Below are positions 1 through 7,055 of a DNA stretch of 40,222 nucleotides, piece by piece. Origin of the DNA: an uncultured Planctomycetaceae bacterium (GTDB lineage: Bacteria > Planctomycetota > Planctomycetia > Pirellulales > Pirellulaceae); NCBI GenBank assembly GCA_903927685.1, contig CAIYOB010000046.1:1-40222 (forward strand). Reading direction: 5' to 3'. Position 1 is the stretch's first letter; the number at the start of each line of letters is the position of its first letter. The notes under the pieces are model-generated. The model saw only the letters and a program-made list of their open reading frames with translations, ran no database searches and was not told the origin of the DNA. Made by a program: the position numbers and the translations under genes.

Positions 1-1
1 G

Positions 2-1414
2 ATGGCGGCGGTGCTCGTAGGGCTCTGGACCGTGCTGGCCGCGAAAGGGATCGCCTGGGGCCGACGAGCGACCTACCTTGGCCTGAGCCTGGGCTGGCTG
101 TGGCTGCTGATTCGCATCATCTGGGACTGGCCTGCCACGGCATCGAGCGGCATTGTGCTGTTGCTCCTGGTCCCTGCCTTGAGCGTGCCGCTGGTCGCCG
201 TCTGGCTGGTTCTCGTGACCGTGGCGGGTCTGGCAGGGGCGGTGCGATCCTGGAGGATGATCCGTCGCGGGCGGCCAAGTGCCCCGGAAGACCGGCAGCG
301 AACTCGATCCCGCACGGCGATCGGACTCGCCGTTCGGCTCACCGTGTTGGTGGCCGTGACATTGCTCGTACCGAGATTGGTCTGGCAGGACCGCGGACAG
401 AAGCTGCAGGCCCTGGCCGAGCAGTACGCTTCAGGCCCTCAGCAGGCCGGCCAGGCTCCTGTGCTCGGCGCCTGCTCGATGGTGTTTCTTGGCTACGAGT
501 TGACTCAGCATGCTCCGGCAGGCCAGGGCCGCGAGGCGGCCCGGGAAGCAGCCTACGCGTCCGCTTTGCGCGACGTCAACGCGGAATTGGCCTCGTTCGT
601 CCAGGTCGGCTCGAAGTACGTTCGCGTGGGAGCCTCCGGTGATCAACTGGTCGAGGACAAGCCGGACCAGGAGCGGGTCGATGACCAGTACGTGCACCAG
701 ATCCGGGATACCGGGATTTCGCTGGTACTGGTGGACACGCAGCATCCCCAGGCATTCCGGGATCGCAAGCTGGGCTGGGATGAGTTCTGCCGATTCCAGC
801 AGGAGCGGATCGCCTACTACCAGCAACGCTACCGACCGCAGGTCTATTTCGTGGTCTGCGAGCCGCTGAGCTACCACGCGTTCATCTTGGCCAAGGACGT
901 CGCTTTCTCGGCCGAGGCCTGGGCCCATCAGCTGGCTGCGATGTGCCGCCTGGTCAAGTCGCTGGATGCCGGCACGCAGACGGGAATCTGCCTGCTCGTA
1001 ACCGACGACCACCAGGACGAGTGGGATGTCTGGACCAGAATGAAGACGCTGCCGGAACTCGACATCCTGTCCGTGGAGATCTACGAGCCGAAGAACTTTC
1101 CGCAAACCCAGCAACGGCTCGCCGAATACGGCCATCCGCGGGAGACGGGCAAGCGGTTTTGGATCGCCGAGACCTACAACGGCTGGGCCCTGTGTGGTCA
1201 GCGTGATTGGGACCAGGATGCAGCTTGGCTGCGGCTGACGTCCCGTTTTGCGGGCGTCGTGCAGGCCGACACGGTATTGGTGTGGAGCTTCGGCACCTTC
1301 GTTCCGGGCGGCAGCTACTGGGACTTCGGCCGTGGCGAACTGGCGGAACGCTGGAAGGTCCATCGCGAGCTGTCCGTCGTCGGCCGCACGTTCGCCGAGT
1401 TGCAGTCGCCGTAA
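2..1414 (+). CDS. Membrane-anchored protein with a glycoside-hydrolase-like TIM barrel (possibly 5' partial)
   Basis: Not a family I can name. The first ~130 residues hold about four hydrophobic segments (roughly 3-18, 24-42, 49-79 and 106-126), broken by a basic loop rich in Arg. The rest is soluble and reads like a clan-A glycoside hydrolase barrel. Two glutamates sit at the ends of predicted strands, E287 in VVCEP and E390 in WIAETYNGW, about 100 residues apart, as expected of an acid/base and nucleophile pair. Function as a sugar hydrolase is inference. The open frame runs to the left edge of the window, so the ATG at 2 may be internal and more membrane segments may lie upstream. It is followed by 122 nt before the next gene. 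Confidence 0.6.
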   Translation: MAAVLVGLWTVLAAKGIAWGRRATYLGLSLGWLWLLIRIIWDWPATASSGIVLLLLVPALSVPLVAVWLVLVTVAGLAGAVRSWRMIRRGRPSAPEDRQRTRSRTAIGLAVRLTVLVAVTLLVPRLVWQDRGQKLQALAEQYASGPQQAGQAPVLGACSMVFLGYELTQHAPAGQGREAAREAAYASALRDVNAELASFVQVGSKYVRVGASGDQLVEDKPDQERVDDQYVHQIRDTGISLVLVDTQHPQAFRDRKLGWDEFCRFQQERIAYYQQRYRPQVYFVVCEPLSYHAFILAKDVAFSAEAWAHQLAAMCRLVKSLDAGTQTGICLLVTDDHQDEWDVWTRMKTLPELDILSVEIYEPKNFPQTQQRLAEYGHPRETGKRFWIAETYNGWALCGQRDWDQDAAWLRLTSRFAGVVQADTVLVWSFGTFVPGGSYWDFGRGELAERWKVHRELSVVGRTFAELQSP

Positions 1415-1536
1415 ACGCCTGCTCTTAACTCTCAGGCCCTTCAAGCAAGTCCCCGGGCGCTGGGCGGGGAGCGTCGAGCTTGCCTTGCGCCGGCCTTGTC
1501 GGATAACATACGGAGGCTAGTTACCAAGGAGTTTCC

Positions 1537-2250
1537 ATGTCCACGGCAACCGCACCGCCCGCCACCCCAGAACTCGCTGCGAGGACGCTTCCGCGCGATT
1601 GGTCCAGCGATTGGAGCTTGGCCGATTTGCAGCAGCATCTCGGCGGGATTCCCGCCGAACGCATCCGGCTCATCCCGGCGCCCGGCACGGCGCGCGAGCA
1701 GGATCTGCTGGACATCGCGGACCATGAAGATCGGCTGTACGAACTCGAAGACGGCGTGCTGGTGGAGAAAGCCATGGGGTGGCAAGAAGCCGTTTTGGCG
1801 GCCTGGATCATCACGGAGCTTGGTGCCTACCTGAAAACGCACCAATTGGGCCAAGTGATGGGGGCGGACGGGCCGCTGAAGATTCTGCCCGGTAACGTCA
1901 AACTGCCCGACGTGTCGTTCATCAGCTGGCACCGGTTTCCGAACGAGCGGCTGGGCCGGCGGCCGATCCCGGCCCTCGTGCCCGATCTGGTGATCGCGGT
2001 GCTGTCGGACACGAACACCAAACGCGAGATGGATCGTAAGCTCCGGCAGTATTTCCAAGCGGGCGTGAATCTCGTTTGGTACGTCGACCCCAAAACGCGC
2101 TCCGCCCGCGCGTTCACCAGTCCGAACGACGTGACCGAACTTGACGAAGACGGCGTGCTCGACGGCGGCCAAGTGCTGCCGGGGTTCCAGCTCTCGCTCC
2201 GCGAACTTTTCGAACGGGCCGACCGGCAAGGCCCCGCGCCACTGGCGTGA
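1537..2250 (+). CDS. Uma2 family (DUF820) putative restriction-type endonuclease, altered active site
   Basis: 237 residues. The C-terminal half has the Uma2 signature: PDVSFIS, then P149-D150-LVIAVLSDTNTK, a basic helix, YFQAGVNLVWYVDP and a final VLPGFQL strand. Uma2 proteins have a PD-(D/E)XK-type nuclease fold and occur in many copies in planctomycetes and cyanobacteria; their cellular role is unsettled. The usual PDLvvEVlS motif here reads PDLVIAVLS, so the expected acidic residue is Ala154. That predicts weak or no catalysis, which is inference. The start is fixed by AAGGAG at 1526-1531, five bases before the ATG. The N-terminal ~45 residues are low-complexity and Ala/Pro-rich. Confidence 0.85.
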   Translation: MSTATAPPATPELAARTLPRDWSSDWSLADLQQHLGGIPAERIRLIPAPGTAREQDLLDIADHEDRLYELEDGVLVEKAMGWQEAVLAAWIITELGAYLKTHQLGQVMGADGPLKILPGNVKLPDVSFISWHRFPNERLGRRPIPALVPDLVIAVLSDTNTKREMDRKLRQYFQAGVNLVWYVDPKTRSARAFTSPNDVTELDEDGVLDGGQVLPGFQLSLRELFERADRQGPAPLA

Positions 2251-2575
2251 CGGGGCGAGCCACCCCAGGCAAGGCCGTGCTGAGTCGCCTGTGAAGGGCA
2301 ATCTGCCGCGGGCTGACGGAGACCAGGTGCTTGGCTGTTTCCAGTCAGGCAAGACGCAATCGCAATGAATATCAAGGGAAGGCTCCCTGGTCTGGATTTC
2401 TGGCGTCGCTCATTCCATCGTCAGGTCTTCTGGTGGGCTCGCTTGTCGTCTGCGCATGGTCGCTCAATGCAGGCCTTCGAGCATGCCTTGTCGTCGCGTT
2501 TTTTGGGTCAGGTAGGGATATTGCCCAGTTCTCACAGTAGCAAGGCCCGCTGACAATGCACTTGAGAGGGAGAGC
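2251..2575. other. 325-nt intergenic stretch, no gene seen
   Basis: No open frame here has a ribosome binding site, recognisable domain or neighbour coupling. Short frames of 60-70 codons are present but look like chance. I see no tRNA, hairpin or repeat related to the other repeats in the window. Confidence 0.4.
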
Positions 2576-2776
2576 GTGATGTCCGAAACCCGTTCGTGTC
2601 CACGATGCGGAGCCGAAGTGCCCGCCGACGCGCCCGAGGGGCTCTGCCCAGCCTGCGTGCTCGACGCCGGCTTGCGGAGCGGAGGCGATTCGTTGGCCGG
2701 CCTGACAGCGTCTCGGAGAGGGGGCAGGCGGGTGATCGCGCGGTCCTTGTCCAGCGCAACGCCAATCCGCGAGTGA
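2576..2776 (+). pseudogene. Remnant of a zinc-ribbon N-terminus, as found on planctomycete kinases
   Basis: The first ~38 residues form a clean zinc ribbon, with CPRCGAEVPADAPEGLCPAC giving two CxxC pairs. This is the module commonly placed at the N-terminus of planctomycete Ser/Thr protein kinases and other large proteins. After residue ~40 the frame becomes a basic, compositionally random tail and stops at residue 66, with no kinase domain following. Start is GTG 2576 or ATG 2579, with a purine-rich AGAGGGAG upstream. I read it as a decayed fragment; a functional 66-residue ribbon protein is possible but less likely. Confidence 0.45.
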
Positions 2777-2985
2777 TCATCCCGTTCTCCACCGTGCTCG
2801 GCAGGGTCGTCTTGAGCGGACGGGTGCTGTCCAATCACGACCGGTGATCGGACCCCAGACGTGCAAATGGACGGGGACTTTGCGACGGGCCGCTCGCCGC
2901 AGCGAGCGGTCTGAATCTGGGGATTCCGTGTAACACCGACCGCCGAGTTCAATGGAACGGCGAGGAGCTGACCCCGCTCACCCTG

Positions 2986-3312
2986 TTGCCCGAACCCATC
3001 TTCCGCTACGGCAACCCGCTGGACGGCGGGTTGTTCGTGTTCGTCATCGGCGACAACAACCCCGAAATCCTGCTCGTCCTCGAGGCCGAACGGCAATCGC
3101 CGGGCGGAGCCGCGTGGAAGTACCACTGCGCCCCGTTCACTGCCAATGGCCTGGTGCTCAAACTCGACGGCCAGGAAGCCTGGACCTGGTCGCAGATCGG
3201 TGACTTTCAGACCAAGAACAGCGATCCCTATCGGATCTACATGACGCCGGCCAAAGACGAGATGGAGGAAGAAACGCCCCCCGCGATTCCCGCGAAAGGA
3301 GAAAACAGATGA
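2986..3312 (+). CDS. Hypothetical planctomycete-type protein, coupled to the next gene
   Basis: 108 residues from TTG 2986. Family-like sequence (WNGEELTPLTLLPEPIFRYG) continues upstream in the same frame to about 2941 and the frame stays open to 2848 without an ATG, so the true start is unclear and the N-terminus may be lost. The motif pattern LLPEPIFRYGNP...GLFVFVIGDNNPE...WKYHCAPFT resembles a family of uncharacterised planctomycete proteins that recognise nothing I can name. The stop TGA at 3310-3312 overlaps the next gene's ATG at 3309 (ATGA). AAAGGAG at about 3296-3302 inside this gene serves that next start. The coupling argues that the 3' part is still translated. Confidence 0.55.
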   Translation: MPEPIFRYGNPLDGGLFVFVIGDNNPEILLVLEAERQSPGGAAWKYHCAPFTANGLVLKLDGQEAWTWSQIGDFQTKNSDPYRIYMTPAKDEMEEETPPAIPAKGENR

Positions 3313-3779
3313 ATCACGCGACGCTGTCTTTCTTGATGCTGCTTGTGGGGTTCCTTCCGGCCACGGCACGCGGCGATAGGCCCGTGGATGTCGTCCTTGG
3401 CGAGGCGCAATTCTTCAACGGCGATCACATCAAGATCCGTTCCGTGGAGTCGTCCGGCACGGGTTTTGAGATCGGAGCGACCGTCACGGTGAAAGGAACG
3501 TACACGCTGAATTCATTGGATGCCGCCGATTTGTGCTTCTTTTCGACAACCGCCGTTGAGTCCGGGGAAGCACCAAGAGCCACGCCAACTCAAGACGGCC
3601 AAAGGACCAAGGCGCGAAGAGGGAAGCACGAGTTCGTGTTGTCCAAGGTGATCGGCGACGGTGGACACCCACATCTGACGTTCTATCACCCCCAGACGGG
3701 AAAGCCTTTCGGCGGCATTTACTTCGGCGATCGAGCCCATGTACTATTGAAGAAGGGTTGGTCCTACGACCTGCCGTAG
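3309..3779 (+). CDS. Secreted hypothetical protein
   Basis: 156 residues. A typical signal peptide spans 1-22 (hydrophobic LSFLMLLVGFLPA followed by TARG), so export is likely. The mature part is beta-rich, with an immunoglobulin-like alternation (ATVTVKGTYTLNS, then HEFVLSKVIGDGGHPHLTFYHP). I do not recognise a family. The start ATG overlaps the upstream stop by four bases and has AAAGGAG just upstream, so the two genes are probably co-translated. The end is followed by 56 nt before the next zinc-ribbon gene. Confidence 0.65.
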   Translation: MNHATLSFLMLLVGFLPATARGDRPVDVVLGEAQFFNGDHIKIRSVESSGTGFEIGATVTVKGTYTLNSLDAADLCFFSTTAVESGEAPRATPTQDGQRTKARRGKHEFVLSKVIGDGGHPHLTFYHPQTGKPFGGIYFGDRAHVLLKKGWSYDLP

Positions 3780-3835
3780 TCCGCTCGTCGAACTGAGATG
3801 TTGCCAAGCTGTTGAGCGAGGAGGAGTAAGACCTC

Positions 3836-4057
3836 ATGGAAAGCGAAACGATCAAGTGCGTGAAATGTGGTGGCGAGATGTCTGCGGGGTTCATCCTGAA
3901 CGCGGGTTTCCGCGCAGCCGCTGGTGCGTCGAGTTGGCAAGAGGGAGATCCGGAACCGTCGTTCTGGACCGGAGTCAAACACGTTGGGAAGGCGAAGCAC
4001 CCGATCACGGTCTATCGCTGTGCGGCCTGCGGCTACCTGGAATCCTACGCTAAGTAA
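3836..4057 (+). CDS. Small zinc-ribbon protein (DUF6487-like)
   Basis: 73 residues. CVKCGGEM near the N-terminus and CAACGYLESYA at the C-terminus form a split zinc ribbon; between them lies a hydrophobic/aromatic stretch with W, G and a hydrophobic strand ITVYRC. This layout (CPKCGG...YRCxxCGYLE) matches DUF6487, small bacterial proteins of unknown role. The start is well supported by an AGGAGGAG stretch about 9-10 nt upstream of the ATG. Confidence 0.75.
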   Translation: MESETIKCVKCGGEMSAGFILNAGFRAAAGASSWQEGDPEPSFWTGVKHVGKAKHPITVYRCAACGYLESYAK

Positions 4058-4109
4058 GGTCGCCTGCCCGACTCGTCAGGCATTTTCGAAGTTTGAAAGG
4101 GCGCAGAAC

Positions 4110-5153
4110 ATGATCTCGGCGTCTCGTGCATCGGTCGTTTTGCTCGGCATCTGCGTGTTCGCCGTCATCGGCGGCCCAGCTTGGGCGATGATCAGCGTCG
4201 GAGTGCTCACGAAAGAAAAGGCCAAAGAGAAATACGGCATCACCATGCATGCCCGCGCGCACGGAGACGCGGGGATTATGGTGTGGCTCGAATTTAAGCA
4301 GCAGGGCTGGCTGGAGAAATTCACCTACGCCGAACTCAGGATGGAGGATGCCCAAGGAAAACACTTGCTCTCGGCTCGGCTCCAACCCCATCCCGTTCGG
4401 CACGGCCAGTCGAAGGACATCACCAGCGTGGCCTTTTCCGCGGATGCGGGGCAGCTATCCCGGTGCAGTTTCTTCGTGGTCTGCTACGGCAGCAACGAGG
4501 GGGACGTCGGCTACTACTTGAAGGTCAAGGATTTTCTGGATCTGACGAACCCGACCGCGGAACGACCCGCAACTCGCCCCGCTTCGACCGCCGTCGGCGC
4601 GGCTGCCGTCAAACCGGGCGTGACCGTGAAGCCGTTCGGCAAAGTCGGCGGCGAGCCGGTCGATCTCTACACGCTGACCAATGCGACCGGCCTGCATGTC
4701 TCGATCACCAACTACGGAGGGACCATCGTGTCGGTGCTCACCCGCGACCGTGACGGGAAGTACGACGACGTGGTGCTGGCCGTGACGGTGACCTACGGTT
4801 TGATGAATAGCCGCTGTCTTGGCATCGGCTACCAGGCCAAGACCGACAAGGCCACTCCGGTGAACCTGACCAACCAGACCTGTTTCAACCTGACTGGGGC
4901 GGGCAGCGGCGACGACCTCGGCCACGAGCTGGAGATCCATGCCGAACGGTTCACGCCCGTGGACAAGGACCTGATTCCCATCGGCGAGTTGCAGTTGGTT
5001 CAGGACACGCCCTTCGACTTCCGCACGCCCATGGCGATCGGCCAACGGATCAACCAGGCGGACGAGCAACTCAAGCACGGCCGAGGCTATGACCACGACT
5101 ACGTGCTGCGCGAGGCGACCAGCCCGCCGCGATTGGCCGCCCAGGTGTACTGA
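4110..5153 (+). pseudogene. Secreted domain fused to a deleted, truncated galactose mutarotase (galM-like)
   Basis: 347 residues from ATG 4110. Residues 1-27 are a signal peptide; 28-150 are an unrecognised domain. From V171 the sequence turns into aldose 1-epimerase (VTVKPFGK, DLYTLTN, ITNYGGTIVSVL, DGKYDDVVL). It then jumps straight to VTVTYGLM and TPVNLTNQTCFNL, omitting about 100 residues that include the conserved His region. The later His of NLTNHSYFN is Gln here. The C-terminus stops just after YDHDYVL...LAAQVY, before the strand bearing the catalytic Glu. Mutarotases interconvert alpha and beta anomers of hexoses; this one should be inactive. The fusion probably arose by deletion. Confidence 0.75.
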
Positions 5154-5230
5154 TTCGTCTATCCCAACGCCTGGGAACCCCTGAACATCGGCGAGGCGAT
5201 CTCCGGCCCCAACCTCTAGGAAGGCACGGC

Positions 5231-5416
5231 TTGCTGGCCGCCATCGGCGCCCACTTCGCTTGGAATGTCCTCTGCTGGTACTTGACTGTGGCCATGCACT
5301 ACCACGGGCTTGGCGGCGATCCCGCTCCCGTCGAAGACCTCTGGTCCACAACGCTCATCCTGTTGATCGCGACGGTTGCAGGGTGCCATGCTGCTCGGAA
5401 AGCCCCAACAGACTAG
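5231..5416 (+). CDS. Possible small membrane protein or tail of a broken membrane gene
   Basis: 61 residues from TTG 5231, with AGGAAGG about 8 nt upstream. Two hydrophobic stretches are present, LLAAIGAHFAWNVLCWYLTVA and STTLILLIATVAG. The first resembles the GAHFAWN-type final helices of CPBP-family membrane proteases, so this may be the end of a frameshifted membrane gene whose earlier part lies around 5154-5219 in another frame. Function not recognised; low confidence that it is expressed. Confidence 0.3.
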   Translation: MLAAIGAHFAWNVLCWYLTVAMHYHGLGGDPAPVEDLWSTTLILLIATVAGCHAARKAPTD

Positions 5417-5558
5417 TGCGTTGTTCAGGCTCAATTTTGGGGTGCCTGGGGTCGAGTGCAGCGAGCCTTCAGTGGCAAAAACTGGGGGCTCGCCACTCGT
5501 ACCTCGTGGCTCGACCCCAGCCACCCAACTCCCATTCTTAGCTTGGACAACGCACGAG
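5413..5558. repeat. MITE-like palindromic repeat, copy A
   Basis: A 146-bp element. It opens with CTAGTGCGTTGTTCAGGCTC and ends with a sequence whose reverse complement opens with CTCGTGCGTTGTCCAAGCTA. The inner part of both arms carries GGGTGnCTGGGGTCGAG, and the centre holds a second inverted pair around GGGGGCTCGCC. The whole element can therefore fold into a long hairpin. Copies B (29086-29232) and C (from 40165) share both arms. There is no coding capacity. It is likely mobilised in trans or spread as a repetitive extragenic palindrome. Confidence 0.75.
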
Positions 5559-5680
5559 TTCGCCATTCGTTCGGTTCACAAGGGCGCGACGGAACCGTTC
5601 GTTCTGTCGGGCGTTCACTTGCTGCCGGCTTCGCCTCGTGATAGCATCCGGGCAGGCCCATTTCTCCCAGGTGACCGCCG

Positions 5681-7045
5681 ATGCCAGAGCCAGATTCGAT
5701 CCCGTCCGACCACCGCGGCCAAGTCCCTGACCCGCACGCGCCGCGGCAGGGCTCCGGCTGGACGGTCCCGGCGTTTCGTTGGTGGATTGCGGGGCTGTTG
5801 TTCCTGGGGACGGCGTTGAGCTTTTTCGACCGGCAGGTGCTGTCGGTGTTGGCCCCGACAGTGACGGACGAGTTGGGGATGGATAGCGAGCAGTACTCGA
5901 ACGTCGTGGCGGCGTTCGTGCTGAGCTATTCAATCATGTTTGCTGTCGGCGGGCGGTTCCTGGACTGGGCGGGGACCCGCCGCGGCATGCTGATCTGCGT
6001 GTCCGTGTGGACGGTGGCCAGCGCGGCGCACGCTTGGGTTCGCAGCGCCTGGCACCTGGGGATGCTGCGGTTCCTGTTGGGCGCGGGCGAAGGCGGCTGT
6101 TTTCCGGGGGTGACCAAAGCCGCCTTGGAGTGGTTTCCGCTGCGGCAGCGTTCGCGAGCCATTGGCTTTGCCATTGGCGGCGCTGCGATCGGCGCGGTGC
6201 TGGCCCCGCCGCTGGCGACCTGGATGGTCGGGCATGTCGGCTGGCGAGGCGCGTTCTTGGTCACCGGCCTGTTCGGTGCCGTGTGGGTTCTGCTGTGGGC
6301 GGTCTTCTACCGCCCGCCGCGCCGGTCGCCGTTCGTTTCGGCTGCGGAATTGGCGGTTATCGAAGAGGACGCGCGCGGAGGAGCGCCGGTCGAGGACGAG
6401 TCGGACGGCTTTCTGAGTTGGCCGGAACTGCTCCGTCTGCGGCCCGTCTGGGGACTGATCCTCACCCGGTTTCTGCTCGACCCTGTGATGTACTTGTACC
6501 TGTTCTGGATCCCGCAGTACCTGAGCGAAGCGCGTTCGGCGACGTTGGCGGATATCGGCCGATTGGCGTGGATTCCCTTTCTGACGCTGGATGTGGCCAA
6601 CCTGCTGGGCGGCTGGGTCTCGGATCGCCTGGTCCGCTCGGGCTGGTCGATCGGCGCGGCGCGCAAGACCGTGATGGGCGTGGCGGCCTTGCTGACGCCG
6701 ATTTCCATTTTTTCGATGTACGTCCAGCGGATGGATGTGGCGGTCCTGCTGATGAGCGTGCTGATGTTCGCGCACGGCTTCTGGATCACGAACTACATCA
6801 CGCTGACGGGCGACCTGCTGCCGCCGCGTTCGGTCGGCACGGTCGTCGGGCTGTGCGGCTGCGCGGGCGGGCTGAGCGGTTTCCTGACGACCAAGCTGGT
6901 GGGCCTGGTCGTGAAACGGTTTTCCTATGTTCCCGTGTTCGTCGCCGCGGGCGTGCTGTACCCGATCGGGTTTTTGGTCATCCTGCTGACCATCGGCCGC
7001 GTCGAGCGGATCGGGGCCGGCCGAGCCAGATCGGCCAGCGAGTAG
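5681..7045 (+). CDS. MFS transporter, ACS/ExuT-like (anion:cation symporter)
   Basis: 454 residues with twelve predicted membrane helices, after a ~30-residue polar N-terminal tail. The start of helix 1 to loop 2-3 carries the family pattern ALSFFDRQVLSVLAP, then VVAAFVLSYSIMFAVGGRFLDWAGTRRG, and helix 4-5 has RFLLGAGEGGCFPGVTKA, all typical of the hexuronate/organic-anion branch of the major facilitator superfamily. It probably imports a sugar acid or similar anion with H+ or Na+; the substrate is not readable. The start ATG 5681 has only a weak AGGTG upstream. It converges on the following minus-strand gene with a 10-nt gap. Confidence 0.9.
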   Translation: MPEPDSIPSDHRGQVPDPHAPRQGSGWTVPAFRWWIAGLLFLGTALSFFDRQVLSVLAPTVTDELGMDSEQYSNVVAAFVLSYSIMFAVGGRFLDWAGTRRGMLICVSVWTVASAAHAWVRSAWHLGMLRFLLGAGEGGCFPGVTKAALEWFPLRQRSRAIGFAIGGAAIGAVLAPPLATWMVGHVGWRGAFLVTGLFGAVWVLLWAVFYRPPRRSPFVSAAELAVIEEDARGGAPVEDESDGFLSWPELLRLRPVWGLILTRFLLDPVMYLYLFWIPQYLSEARSATLADIGRLAWIPFLTLDVANLLGGWVSDRLVRSGWSIGAARKTVMGVAALLTPISIFSMYVQRMDVAVLLMSVLMFAHGFWITNYITLTGDLLPPRSVGTVVGLCGCAGGLSGFLTTKLVGLVVKRFSYVPVFVAAGVLYPIGFLVILLTIGRVERIGAGRARSASE

Positions 7046-7055
7046 CGGCCGCCGG

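Noticed and set aside
2464..3369. Minus-strand frame across the zinc-ribbon remnant and the 108-residue gene
   Set aside because: No ribosome site or family; the plus-strand reading has conserved motifs and coupled starts.
5376..5819. Plus-strand frame covering the MITE copy and the start of the transporter
   Set aside because: It translates the palindromic repeat itself and then overlaps the real transporter in another frame.
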